Translations under genes and position numbers: made by a program | From: Ophiostoma sp. CBS 140.51 | Taxonomy: Eukaryota; Ascomycota; Sordariomycetes; Ophiostomatales; Ophiostomataceae | Assembly (NCBI GenBank): GCA_029298735.1 | Contig: JANSLP010000216.1 | Location: 1-56,258, forward strand | DNA: 56,258 bases | Direction: 5' to 3' | In this document: one piece after another, positions 18,274-26,869 of the stretch | How the letters are laid out: each line of letters starts with the position of its first letter | Position numbering within the stretch: the stretch's first letter is position 1 | Notes under the pieces: generated by a model | Told to the model about the DNA's origin: nothing | The model's input: the letters and a program-made list of their open reading frames with translations, nothing else | The model's database searches: none

Positions 18274-19347
18274 TTACAGTTTGGACTCCTTTGGCTTATC
18301 TCCAAGACTCACCAATCCCTCTTGTGAGCAACTGGCTACCAGCGTGCCGTCGCGGCCCCAGATCTTCATGTGGACCAGTGCACGTCCGCCACCGCCTGCC
18401 CATGACGAGTGGATCTCGCACAGCAACCACTGGTCAGCACGCAGCCGCACCGGGTCGTGGAAGTATAGGCTGTGATCAAGGCTGGCCATTGAGGTTACCG
18501 CCAGGTCGCCTCCGCCACCAGCACCTGGGAAACCGAGATGTGGCCGTGGGATGGGCTGGTGCGTTTTCGAGAACAACGACAGCCGATGATCTCCATCATA
18601 TACTTCAGACACGGCTGGGCTGACAAAGTCATAGATGCCGTGGGTATGCGGTGCGCCGGCCAAAAGATAGGCGTCGGACATGCAAGCGAGTGCTGCGAGA
18701 TGGGCATCCTTGTTGGGGCCGTTGTGGTCGGATATGGGTTCTCGGGCACGCACCCACTGGTGTATACGGGTAGGTATGTTAGATGAGGATGAGGAGTCTT
18801 GGTCGGTGCCCGATGTTCGAATACCAACACTGTGATGCAGAAACGGTATTGTGCTCTTGCTGCCGACGTCGACATCGTACGCCGCTGGTGGTATTGCTAC
18901 GTCGTGTGGAAAGTCGAGGCCATACTGCAGACCATCCGTCTTTGTGCTGAACTTGGTCACGTTGGCAAAGTTGACGAGCGCCAAGAAGAATGTCCGGCGG
19001 TTCTGGACAGCACGCACAAGACGGGCACAAAACTGGCGGCCGTCCTTGACTCTCTCAATGTGATACTGGACACCAACTGTGGCCAAGCGGCCCGAGACAA
19101 AAGTGCAGTGCATGGAGTGGGCGACAAGGCCCGGGCTGACGGTCTGCTGTGCGGCGTTGAGGCTCTGGCCGAGGGTGATGCCGCCAAACAGCCGGCCGCC
19201 TTGGCCCGTGAGAGCATTAAGGGCCTGCTGGTTGTCGGCATGGTCGGGTTGGTCCACAAAGACATCAGTCTCTGGGTCACCCTCGATGAAGGGCTGGACA
19301 TGGAGGAGGCTCTCGATGGAGGAGATAGGATGGTTCCGAGAAGTCAT
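18274..19347 (-). CDS. Acyl-CoA thioesterase II (TesB/ACOT8-type), peroxisomal
   Basis: 357 aa from the ATG at 19347, the first true ATG in the frame; the frame opens earlier only with GTG. The two-hotdog TesB fold is recognised from GGRLFGGITLGQSL near the N-terminus, ALACMSDAYLL in the second half, the SLDHSLYFH stretch and a C-terminal SQEGLV. The expected Asp (in MSDAY), Ser/Thr and Gln catalytic set is present. It hydrolyses acyl-CoA to free acid and CoA. It ends in ESKL, a textbook PTS1, so it acts in the peroxisome. It is divergent from the CoA-ligase gene and two genes from AMACR. Together they would activate, epimerise and release a carboxylic acid. A 16-residue Ser-rich insertion lies in the middle. 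Confidence 0.9.
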   Translation of the reverse strand: MTSRNHPISSIESLLHVQPFIEGDPETDVFVDQPDHADNQQALNALTGQGGRLFGGITLGQSLNAAQQTVSPGLVAHSMHCTFVSGRLATVGVQYHIERVKDGRQFCARLVRAVQNRRTFFLALVNFANVTKFSTKTDGLQYGLDFPHDVAIPPAAYDVDVGSKSTIPFLHHSVGIRTSGTDQDSSSSSNIPTRIHQWVRAREPISDHNGPNKDAHLAALACMSDAYLLAGAPHTHGIYDFVSPAVSEVYDGDHRLSLFSKTHQPIPRPHLGFPGAGGGGDLAVTSMASLDHSLYFHDPVRLRADQWLLCEIHSSWAGGGGRALVHMKIWGRDGTLVASCSQEGLVSLGDKPKESKL

Positions 19348-19925
19348 GTCTTTGCAAGAGATATGAGAACCAGTCACTGAAAATGAACAGGAATTTGAGT
19401 ATTAATTCAACAATGAGGACAATAAATAAAATCAAAGCACACGGATAAATGAGTCAGATAAAAGACAGAGAAAAGGACGAGGTTCCCGATCTCGCGCTAC
19501 CGGCCTGGTACCCGATCCGGTCTTGCTTCCGATCCGATTTCGCTCTCGTCGGCGAGAATAACCATTAACCGGACGAGCACCGTGTATTGGACGTCGTTTA
19601 TCGGGCACTTGATGTGGCTAGCGTAGCTCACGTAGTGGAAGTTGACGTAGCCGACGTAGCTGTCTGCTCCTCCGGACTCCGGCTCCTTAATTTTGTGGCC
19701 GGACATACATCGTACACTGAGTGGTGGCAAGCACGTGTCGTGGACATCTTTGCTCGTGTTTGCTTGTCTCTGTTTGTGTCAAGACACAGGAACAGATAAC
19801 TGAATATATCAAATACTCGTTCCATGAACAGAATCTTGAAGAGGCTGTTTTACAACAATCAGCTTTGTCAAACTTTGATTTTATCTTTTTCTAGCTTGAT
19901 TTTCTTTCTCCCCATACCTCCCGCC
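19348..19925. promoter_or_regulatory. Divergent promoter between thioesterase and CoA-ligase genes
   Basis: About 580 bp shared 5' region. It includes CTCCGGACTCCGGCTCC at about 19669-19685, two overlapping TCCGG sites in tandem, and GATCCGGTC at about 19515. These resemble the CTCCGGTC motif in other spacers of the block. Confidence 0.4.
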
Positions 19926-21560
19926 ATGGCACCAATTATCTCGGACGTCGTCGTCCACCTGCGTACGGATCGATCCGTGACGCACATGATGTTGGAGAAC
20001 CCTTCCAATACCGCACCCTCCGACATTGTCTGCGAAGACACCTTGACGGGGAAAACGACCACCTATGGCGGTCTTCGAACAGATGCCTTTGCAGCTGCTC
20101 ACTCTCTGCGGCACCACCACAACTTAAAGAGTGGCGACACGGTGACCATTATCGGGCGCAGCCAGGTCGACTACATTGTGGCCGCCCACGCCATCTGGGC
20201 CGCTGGATGCGTCGTGAACACAATCAACCATTCGTCGACGCCCAAGGAGATGCTGCATGCTCTTCAGATTGTCAAGCCGCGCCTGTTGATTGTCGATGTG
20301 GCCGTCTTAGACAAGGTGCGCCGGGCAGTCGACTCTCTGGACAGTGTCGACAAGCCCGCCATCATGACGCTCGTCAAGCGAGTCCCTGAGACATCACTCT
20401 TCCCCGACGATTTGATTTCCCCCGGCCAACGAGTCGACCCATCTGCCTACGTTTTGGACGGCCGCGATGCCCGACAAGTCTGTGCAGCCATCGTGCTCTC
20501 GAGCGGCACTACTGGCCTGCCTAAAGCGGTGATGCTCTCCCACCATAACCTAGTGTGCATCTGCGAGATGCTGCGGGGCCACAACCCGGACAACTGGCGT
20601 GGCAGCAGCCAGCGCGAGATTTTCTTCCCACCCCTCTCCCACATCTATGGGTTGTATGTGTGCGCGCTCATGTCTCCCTGGTTGGGGTCGTACGTCTGCA
20701 TGGTGCCGTCTTTTGACGTGGAGACGTACTGCCGGCTGATGCACGAGAAGCGAGCGACTTTGGCCCGGCTGGTGCCGCCAGTCGCTCTGGCACTCTCAAA
20801 ATCGACTGCTGTACAAAAATATAGCTATCCCTCTCTTGAGTACTTTTCCTGCTCAGCGGCGCCCCTTACACCCGTTGTAGCCAACCAGCTGCGCCGCCAG
20901 TTCCCCGGTGTCAGCCTGTGCCAGACATATGGCTGCACCGAGCTGGCGTCGTGTGTTGCTCAAAGTGGTGTCCGAGACGAGGGCAAGGCACCCCTCATTG
21001 CGGCGGGATCCCTACTTGCCAATATGCACGTCCGTTTTGTTGGCGAGGATGGCAAAGATGTATCGCCACCAACACCGGGTGAGATTTGTGTGTCTTCACC
21101 GACCATCATGATGGGCTACAAGGATAACGCCGCAGCAACACAAGAGGCCATGCTGGAGCCCGGATGGTTTCGCACTGGAGATGTGGGCTATCTGGACGCC
21201 AACGGCTACCTCGTGATTGTCGACCGGCTCAAGGATGTGATCAAGTACAAGGGGTTCCAAGTCAGTCCCAGCGAGCTGGAAGAGGTACTTTTCCAACACT
21301 CTGGCGTCCAAGACGTTGGCGTGACGTCGGTGTGGGATGACGCTCAAGCTACAGAGCTGCCTTGTGCGTTTGTTGTGCCAAAGACGAGTGGGTCAGAAGA
21401 GTTGGCAAAGGATATCATGGCAATGGTGGCGTCTAAAGTGGCCGGCTACAAAAAGTTGACAGGCGGAGTCTACTTTCTGGACGTGCTGCCACGCAATCCT
21501 ACAGGCAAGTTGCTGAGACGTGAGCTACGCAAGATTGCACAGACACGGGCTAGACTGTGA
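19926..21560 (+). CDS. Acyl-CoA/4-coumarate-CoA ligase-like AMP-forming enzyme, PTS1
   Basis: 544 aa, intronless. Start at the ATG in GCCATGGCA (19926). ANL-superfamily motifs in order: SSGTTGLPK (192-200) phosphate loop, YGCTELAS, GWFRTGDVGYLD, VDRLKDVIKYKG hinge and NPTGKLLRREL with the C-terminal catalytic lysine. The length and motifs match fungal 4CL-like ligases that adenylate aromatic, hydroaromatic or medium-chain acids and transfer them to CoA. The protein ends TRARL; ARL is a canonical PTS1, also used by fungal penicillin acyltransferase. It lies between the thioesterase and AMACR genes, so it should supply the CoA thioester for epimerisation. Substrate preference not assignable from sequence. 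Confidence 0.92.
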   Translation: MAPIISDVVVHLRTDRSVTHMMLENPSNTAPSDIVCEDTLTGKTTTYGGLRTDAFAAAHSLRHHHNLKSGDTVTIIGRSQVDYIVAAHAIWAAGCVVNTINHSSTPKEMLHALQIVKPRLLIVDVAVLDKVRRAVDSLDSVDKPAIMTLVKRVPETSLFPDDLISPGQRVDPSAYVLDGRDARQVCAAIVLSSGTTGLPKAVMLSHHNLVCICEMLRGHNPDNWRGSSQREIFFPPLSHIYGLYVCALMSPWLGSYVCMVPSFDVETYCRLMHEKRATLARLVPPVALALSKSTAVQKYSYPSLEYFSCSAAPLTPVVANQLRRQFPGVSLCQTYGCTELASCVAQSGVRDEGKAPLIAAGSLLANMHVRFVGEDGKDVSPPTPGEICVSSPTIMMGYKDNAAATQEAMLEPGWFRTGDVGYLDANGYLVIVDRLKDVIKYKGFQVSPSELEEVLFQHSGVQDVGVTSVWDDAQATELPCAFVVPKTSGSEELAKDIMAMVASKVAGYKKLTGGVYFLDVLPRNPTGKLLRRELRKIAQTRARL

Positions 21561-21904
21561 GAATATATTAGAATAATGGTAGATACGTCCAATCAGCCAA
21601 ATAATTAAATATGTACAGATTAAAAAAATAAAGCCAAGTGCGTTCCGAGTTATTTACTTTTCTGGAAATTAATTTGATTTTTAGTGGAATGAATATTACG
21701 AGTCAAAAATCCCCAAATGAACACTCATCACTGAAAACAAAAACACTACAAAAACGTGCCAAATTCTAATCACTTGTCATAAAATCTAAGAAAGGGCCAG
21801 AAATTTTGAAGTTCATGGCGATGATGTCTGATGTTGCATATCCGATATCAAAAGTCCGATGTTCGGGGCTCGATATGCGGTTCTGGATGGGTTGATACCC
21901 TGGA

Positions 21905-22057
21905 ATACCCCGGAGTTTAGCCCCATATCCCGTAACCGATGTTGTCTTGTTAGTTTGTTATTGTTCCGGCTTGTTGCTTTTCGTTGTTTTGTGAGATTGG
22001 CGTGGTCCCATGGCCCCAGTTCTTGACCACCAACGTCTAGCTCCGGTCATTTAAAAA
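21905..22057 (+). promoter_or_regulatory. Shared promoter block, copy 2 (AMACR gene)
   Basis: Starts with ATACCCCGGAGTTTAGCCCC (21905-21924) and ends with GCTCCGGTCATTTAAAAA (22040-22057), 135 bp apart. These pair with 15668-15822 upstream of the permease gene. Intervening bases are diverged except for a CCCATG-n3-CCAG-n3-TTG pattern. Confidence 0.5.
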
Positions 22058-22064
22058 TATCCCG

Positions 22065-22082
22065 GGCCTAGACATCTAGGCC
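22065..22082. promoter_or_regulatory. Perfect 8-bp inverted repeat
   Basis: GGCCTAGA-CA-TCTAGGCC lies 203 bp before the AMACR start and immediately after the shared CCGGTC motif. Such a symmetrical site could bind a dimeric regulator. No direct evidence. Confidence 0.35.
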
Positions 22083-22285
22083 GTAAACGGCCACCCACGT
22101 ATGTATAGACACGTACGTACGTCATGTTGGCATGTGATCATTGTCAATTGAGTTTCCCAATCGGTTGTATTCTTTAGGTTGTATATTGCTTATTAGATTG
22201 CTATCGTTAGACCCCCTTCTCATTTTGCTCCTCCTATACAACACAACACCATCACAACACCAACAAATCATCCCACACCACGACA

Positions 22286-23428
22286 ATGCCTGCCCTCGAC
22301 AATATTCGCGTCATTGAGCTCGCCGGACTGGCCCCCGGTCCTTTTACGGGCATGCTCCTCGCCGACAACGGCGCCGACGTCCTCCGCATCGATCGAGTGG
22401 ATCAGGGAAACGTGCCGAGCCCCGACGTTCTGATTAGAGGCAAGCGCTCAGTGTGCATCGACATCAAGCACCCGGGTGGCCGCGATTTGTTGTTGAAACT
22501 GGTCAAACACGCCGACGTGCTCATTGACCCGTTCCGGCCGGGTGTGCTTGAGAGATTAGGGTTGGGCCCACGTGAGGTTCTTCTCCCCAAGAATCCTCGC
22601 CTTATCGTCGCCCGGCTCACAGGCTACCGCCGCGACGGCAAGTACGCATCCATGGCCGGTCATGACATAAACTACCTGGCCGTGTCGGGTGTGTTGTCGA
22701 CGCTCGGTGGGGCCGCACCACTTCCGCCCAGCCCGCCTGGCAATCTGCTGGCCGACTTTGCCGGCGGCGGGCTTGTGTGCTTTGCGGGCATTTTGCTGGC
22801 ACTGCAGGCACGCACCACTACAAACAGAGGCCAGATTGTGGATGCCAACATGGTGGACGGCGTATCGTACTTGGCAACCGCACCGCGTGTCTCGGCCAAA
22901 ATTCCGGGCCAGTGGGACCGTCCGCGCGGCCAAAACCTGATTGACGGCGGCTGCCCTTACTATCGGGTGTACGAGTGCAAAGATGCCGGGCGATACATGG
23001 CGGTGGCCGCACTCGAGCCCAAGTTTTTTACTGCCCTGTGCCGGGGACTCGGCATCCAAGAGCGCAGAGACAGACAAGACCGCGCGATGTGGCCCGCCCT
23101 GCACCAGCTGTTGACGGACCGCTTCCGGACAAAGACACGCGCTGAATGGGAAACTATTTTTGACGGCACGGATGCGTGCTGTACGCCTGTACTGACGTAC
23201 AACGAGATGGAAGCCGCGCGTTACGAGCAGCGGGCCATGGTCGGTCTGAGCGAGACGCCGTCAAATTCTAGCGTTCGTGTTCAAGACGGCTGGACACCAC
23301 AGACGCTGGCACCTGGTCATGGTGGCGAGCAGTTGTTGCACGCATGGGCTGGCTTTGAACGTGACCGAGACTATGTTGTGGCGGAAGGTGGACTGCGCAC
23401 TGTCGAGGACGAGGCAGCAAAGTTGTAG
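22286..23428 (+). CDS. Alpha-methylacyl-CoA racemase-like (CoA-transferase III family), PTS1
   Basis: 380 aa, intronless. It belongs to the CaiB/BaiF fold but specifically matches AMACR: ELAGLAPGPFTGMLLAD at the N-terminus, GHDINYLAVSG with His126, LLADFAGGG with Asp157, and YRVYECKD followed by AALEPKFF with Glu244. These sit at almost the same positions as the catalytic His126, Asp156 and Glu241 of mycobacterial MCR, so a 1,1-proton-transfer racemase is expected rather than a CoA transferase. It would epimerise the carbon alpha to the CoA thioester. The last residues are DEAAKL; AKL is a canonical PTS1. With the adjacent CoA ligase and thioesterase it forms an alpha-carbon inversion set like CefD1/CefD2 in Acremonium. 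It ends the cluster. Confidence 0.92.
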   Translation: MPALDNIRVIELAGLAPGPFTGMLLADNGADVLRIDRVDQGNVPSPDVLIRGKRSVCIDIKHPGGRDLLLKLVKHADVLIDPFRPGVLERLGLGPREVLLPKNPRLIVARLTGYRRDGKYASMAGHDINYLAVSGVLSTLGGAAPLPPSPPGNLLADFAGGGLVCFAGILLALQARTTTNRGQIVDANMVDGVSYLATAPRVSAKIPGQWDRPRGQNLIDGGCPYYRVYECKDAGRYMAVAALEPKFFTALCRGLGIQERRDRQDRAMWPALHQLLTDRFRTKTRAEWETIFDGTDACCTPVLTYNEMEAARYEQRAMVGLSETPSNSSVRVQDGWTPQTLAPGHGGEQLLHAWAGFERDRDYVVAEGGLRTVEDEAAKL

Positions 23429-24350
23429 TTGTAAGATAGACGGCTTGGACATGGCCGTGGTGCAAAGTCGTTTGTGTCGAAAAAATTATGTCGTACCTCG
23501 TCTGTGAAATTTAAAACACACTGTTTTTGGGTTTGCTATATCCGCGGAAACCCTTGATTGACGTCCTCGCAAATCGCGAATTTCTGAATACGAAAAATAA
23601 TACTACTTGTGATCAATAAAGATCAACACGGAGCACAGACGTGTCACGGAATAAAAATAAAGTAAATAGCTATAATGGAAGTATCTCGTGTTTATACCGC
23701 ATCATTTGCGGCATGCATGATAGAAGACTACACACGTTCTGCTCGTATGAGGCCGTCCTGACCAAGGAGCAATTCTGTGAGCAGTTTGAGCTGCTGGCCC
23801 AGCTGCACGGTCGCTTCTACAACTGCTAGGAACCCTTTTTGGTCGAGCTCATCACCTTCAAGCAACGCTTTGACAACCTCGTCGCCAATCTCGAGTACGA
23901 GAGCGCCTGCTGCAACGGCTTCCGCGCGGTCAACAAGAAATCCTCTCCATAATTTTCTCTTTTTAAAACCTCTTGGACGTCTGTAAAATGCAAAGTAACA
24001 AGGTCTATCCGATTGTCGTGTTTTACTTGTTGTAAAGGTTCTCACGGTCATGCTGCATAACAAGAAGACGTCAACAAGAGTGAGAGTTCGCAAGTAACGG
24101 GCAACTGGGCGCACGTAGAAGGCTTGTGAGCACACCCAGCGTCTCCAAAACATATAACAGTATCTCCATTGCCTACAAGACCCTCCAAGTGCCGACAACA
24201 TGCCTTTTCGAGACTCGGCATATTCCATGCCAAAGATGACGGCCACATGTTGCTTACAAAAATATTCTAGCTTTTCGTAAGTAAACCCATCTAACCCCAT
24301 CTATTAATATCCGCTGGAGTGTTGAAATCCCTACCTCTCTTGTCTTTTCG
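23429..24350. other. Spacer right of the cluster, with a coding-like remnant
   Basis: Mostly AT-rich and gene-free, except for the remnant at 23744-23952. A 190-aa minus-strand frame here is the antisense of that remnant plus noncoding DNA and is not accepted as a gene. Confidence 0.4.
23744..23952 (+). pseudogene. Unidentified coding remnant with in-frame stop
   Basis: A plus-strand frame has strongly coding-like GC-ending codons (YEAVLTKEQFCEQFELL, then LVELITFKQRFDNL). It is interrupted by TAG at 23827-23829 and closed by TAA at 23950-23952. The amphipathic, Glu/Leu-rich character suggests a helical protein. Flanks are AT-rich with no further exons. I do not recognise the parent gene. Confidence 0.45.
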
Positions 24351-24659
24351 CTATTTCTCAACACCATCGAGCAAACCCTCCAGAAGCGATGAAACTTGGG
24401 TCGGTAGCGCATCCTCGAGCATGCTGACTGCATCCGCTGCCACGTCGCGCTTCCTCTCTTTTTCCAGGCCGCCCAGCAAGTCGCCGAGCTCCGATGCCAC
24501 TCCAGTCGGCAAAACAGAGTCGACGAGGCTGGCGGCATCTCCTGCCAAGTCACGCTTCTCTGCCTTTGCTGCGTCCGCCGCGGGCGTTCCGGGCAGGCTG
24601 GCGGCAGACGCCACAACCGCGAGCCCCAGCAGGATTGACCATCTGCCAAGCGGAGCCAT
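24351..24659 (-). CDS. Small secreted protein with two Kex2-bounded repeats
   Basis: 102 aa from the ATG at 24659; no intron needed. Residues 1-23 form a signal peptide (charged N-terminus, then SILLGLAVVASA, cleavage expected near ASA). A short Ala/Pro pro-region ends in EKR. Two related segments follow, each preceded by Lys-Arg: one beginning DLAGDAASLVDSVLPTGV and one beginning DVAADAVSMLEDALPTQV, each ending in a Leu/Gly-rich LLGGLEKE or LLDGVEK tail. Kex2 cleavage at KR would release two peptides of about 30 residues, the layout of Kex2-processed repeat proteins (pheromone-like or RiPP-type precursors). No cysteines. A TATATAT sequence on the minus strand at about 24758-24764 lies about 100 bp upstream. 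Function unknown. Confidence 0.7.
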   Translation of the reverse strand: MAPLGRWSILLGLAVVASAASLPGTPAADAAKAEKRDLAGDAASLVDSVLPTGVASELGDLLGGLEKERKRDVAADAVSMLEDALPTQVSSLLEGLLDGVEK

Positions 24660-26485
24660 TGTAAACAAATGAAGAGTAACAATTAAGTGAGACGAAACGG
24701 CGTCAAAAGGGATTTTCTTGGTGGCGTAGACTTGTTGGGTTGTTGGAGACAGTTGGATATATATTCAGGTTAAGCAGCCGTGTTGAATGGGCGGGTCGAC
24801 GGGTTTGAAAAGGAAAACTAAGGAGAAAGGACAAAAGAATAGACACGTATGAGAGTGAGAGGGGCAAGCTATTGTAGATAGAGATCAAGGGCGAATGATG
24901 TTGAGCTTCTTCTGGGGATGAAGAGAGAAGATGCCGTGTTATATGAAAGTCGTTGATCGACAGCCGTTGATCTGCCGCTCTAGAGATCTTCTCCGGATCC
25001 CCAAGATCCGAGCAGGGAAAAGAACACTCGGTGAAACGCACGCCCAAGGGGCGATGGCTGTGCCCCAGTGCTAGAGCCTCCTCGAGTGAAACAAAACCCA
25101 ATGTGCCAATCGCGACACAACGTTGTTTGTCGCAGACTAAAAAAAAAATGCGCAAATGTTCCTTGCACTTCTGGTTGGCACACATTTTTTTGGTAACAAA
25201 AACGAGCTACACAGAAACGAAACACACTAAACAACAGAATAAAGGCATTGATCATTGCATTTCAGAGGTTTGTACGGAGAAGTTGGGTGAGACGTTTTAT
25301 CGCTGTGTTGGCTGGGCACAGACCCATGCCCTCCACGTACGCTTACCTCGACCGAGCTCCGGAGAAGATGTTGCAGCCGTTTTTTTTATTATACACATGT
25401 GAAAGGAGTGCGGTTTGACGTTTATTGGATGGATTTGAACAAATCAAGATGGCCCAGCAAAAAGCATCATGTGTGGGGAAAATGGGAACGTGTCTCGCGG
25501 CCTCGCTATGCTACAGATGGCCCCATTTTTGAAGGCGCTTGCCATATTGTCCGTATGGTGAGCCTCTTCACAACAGCTGTGCCTGGCCTTCTCTGCTGTG
25601 TGTGTCGCTCAGCCGAACGTCAGTACCAAATGGTACCGGATTATTCATTGTCCTTCATCTTCCGTATCCCGTTCACAAGGCGCCATTCACCCACTTTCTG
25701 CCTTTCGTCTGCTCTCCCTCAGCGTGCTCATGCAGCGAAATGTTCTCAAACTGATCGAGATAACCTTGAATTTTTAGATTGTTTTTTTGGCCTAACAAGT
25801 ATCTATTCAATTTCGGACGAATTTCATTCGTTAATTCTCGCCATGCCATTATACCACATTTATTTTTCGAATCATACAATACGGCAATGGGTATTAATGT
25901 TATAAGTAACCAAAAAAAAAGAAAAAAACTATCACCTAGCTAGTATGCCACTGTATGTACACTGTTGCTTATTAATTACATATTTGTTGTCCCCTACTTG
26001 TCTTCTTCAAGCGTGCGGCCACCATTCACCTTGGCGTTTCGGTGATTCAGTCTTACAGATTAAGTCGAGAAAGCGCTGTTATGGCCGCCACTTTTGTCTT
26101 GCGCGGGCCGCCACTTCTGGCGGTCGCTGCAGTGAGCGGTTTGTCCCTTCGAAGTACTATGTACATACAGTTATCGTTTTCCTGAATGGGCCCGATTTTG
26201 GTAGCATATCCCAGCGGCCGATAGAGGTTCCCATTTTCTCGTACCCGTCAGGGTTGTTCCGGGGTGCAAGTTCTTGCCGGCGTGTTTCTCTTGACAGAGT
26301 TGGGTAACCCCTTTGCTACTTATCTCTGTTGTTCTGTGTAGCAGGCCTGTCTTGGCCCTCCTTTATCGCTCTGTTTATATAAATAAAGCCGCTTCGCACC
26401 TATAAATACCTTTTTTTGTCTTCACTTATTTCTACTAGAGTCGAATCTTCTATTACACTGCTCTCTTTATTTTTACTTGCTCGGC
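24660..26485. other. Gene-poor AT-rich region
   Basis: About 1.8 kb. Several ORFs of 70-170 codons occur, but all have low-complexity or noncoding-like composition, so none is called. At 26383-26410 there are TATATAAATAAAG and CTATAAATACC sequences before the small ORF at 26486. Confidence 0.4.
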
Positions 26486-26707
26486 ATGGCCCAGGCCTGC
26501 CTTAAAAGACACCAAGGCAACAGCCATCACGGGGAATTTATTAAACAGTTTATAGAGAGGGAATCGCAATCGCGAGTTTCGAAACAACGGAAACCATTGA
26601 CGGCCACCCGGCGTGCTGCGCTTCGGAAGCAGCTACAAGACGTTCATTTTCTCCAGCTAGAATATGCTGACACTACGAAGGTCAACATTGCTCAAGCCAG
26701 CCCCTAG
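26486..26707 (+). pseudogene. Short ORF, possible N-terminal remnant of a FluG-domain/recombinase-like gene
   Basis: 73 codons from ATG 26486 to TAG. The product is basic with a helix-rich stretch (TRRAALRKQLQDV, then LQLEYADTTKVNI). The segment LEYADTTK-x-NI faintly resembles the N-terminus of fungal FluG-domain/tyrosine-recombinase-like proteins, where a SAM-like DNA-binding domain follows, but no continuation exists downstream. TATA-like sequences lie about 80-100 bp upstream. It may be a broken mobile-element gene or a small unknown gene. The assignment is weak. Confidence 0.3.
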
Positions 26708-26869
26708 GCACCCCTTATTTCTTATCGCCTTATCCTTAGTTAGATTTTGGATTAGACGTACCTCCTTGGCCTAGCCTCGCTCTCCCAGGCTCTGAGATGT
26801 GGGGAGGGCCCTGCATGCCTCCATACCCTTGGCCTTGGCCTGTCACATGCTATTTTTTATTTTAATTCT

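Larger units (their letters stand above)
21561..22285. other. Spacer upstream of the AMACR gene
   Basis: About 725 bp. The proximal half is AT-rich 3' flank. It carries copy 2 of the shared promoter block (21905-22057) and an exact interrupted palindrome at 22065-22082. No gene seen. Confidence 0.45.

Noticed and set aside
22286..23428. CoA-transferase (formyl-CoA or carnitine type)
   Set aside because: The His126/Asp157/Glu244 set and GHDINYLA motif are those of AMACR rather than the Asp nucleophile arrangement expected for a class III transferase.
23728..24300. 190-codon minus-strand ORF
   Set aside because: Its better half is antisense to a coding-like plus-strand remnant; the rest is low-complexity. 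Not a gene.
24703..25185. 160-codon minus-strand ORF upstream of the small secreted protein
   Set aside because: Ser/Pro/Leu low-complexity sequence overlapping the presumed promoter and 5' UTR; no protein-like features.
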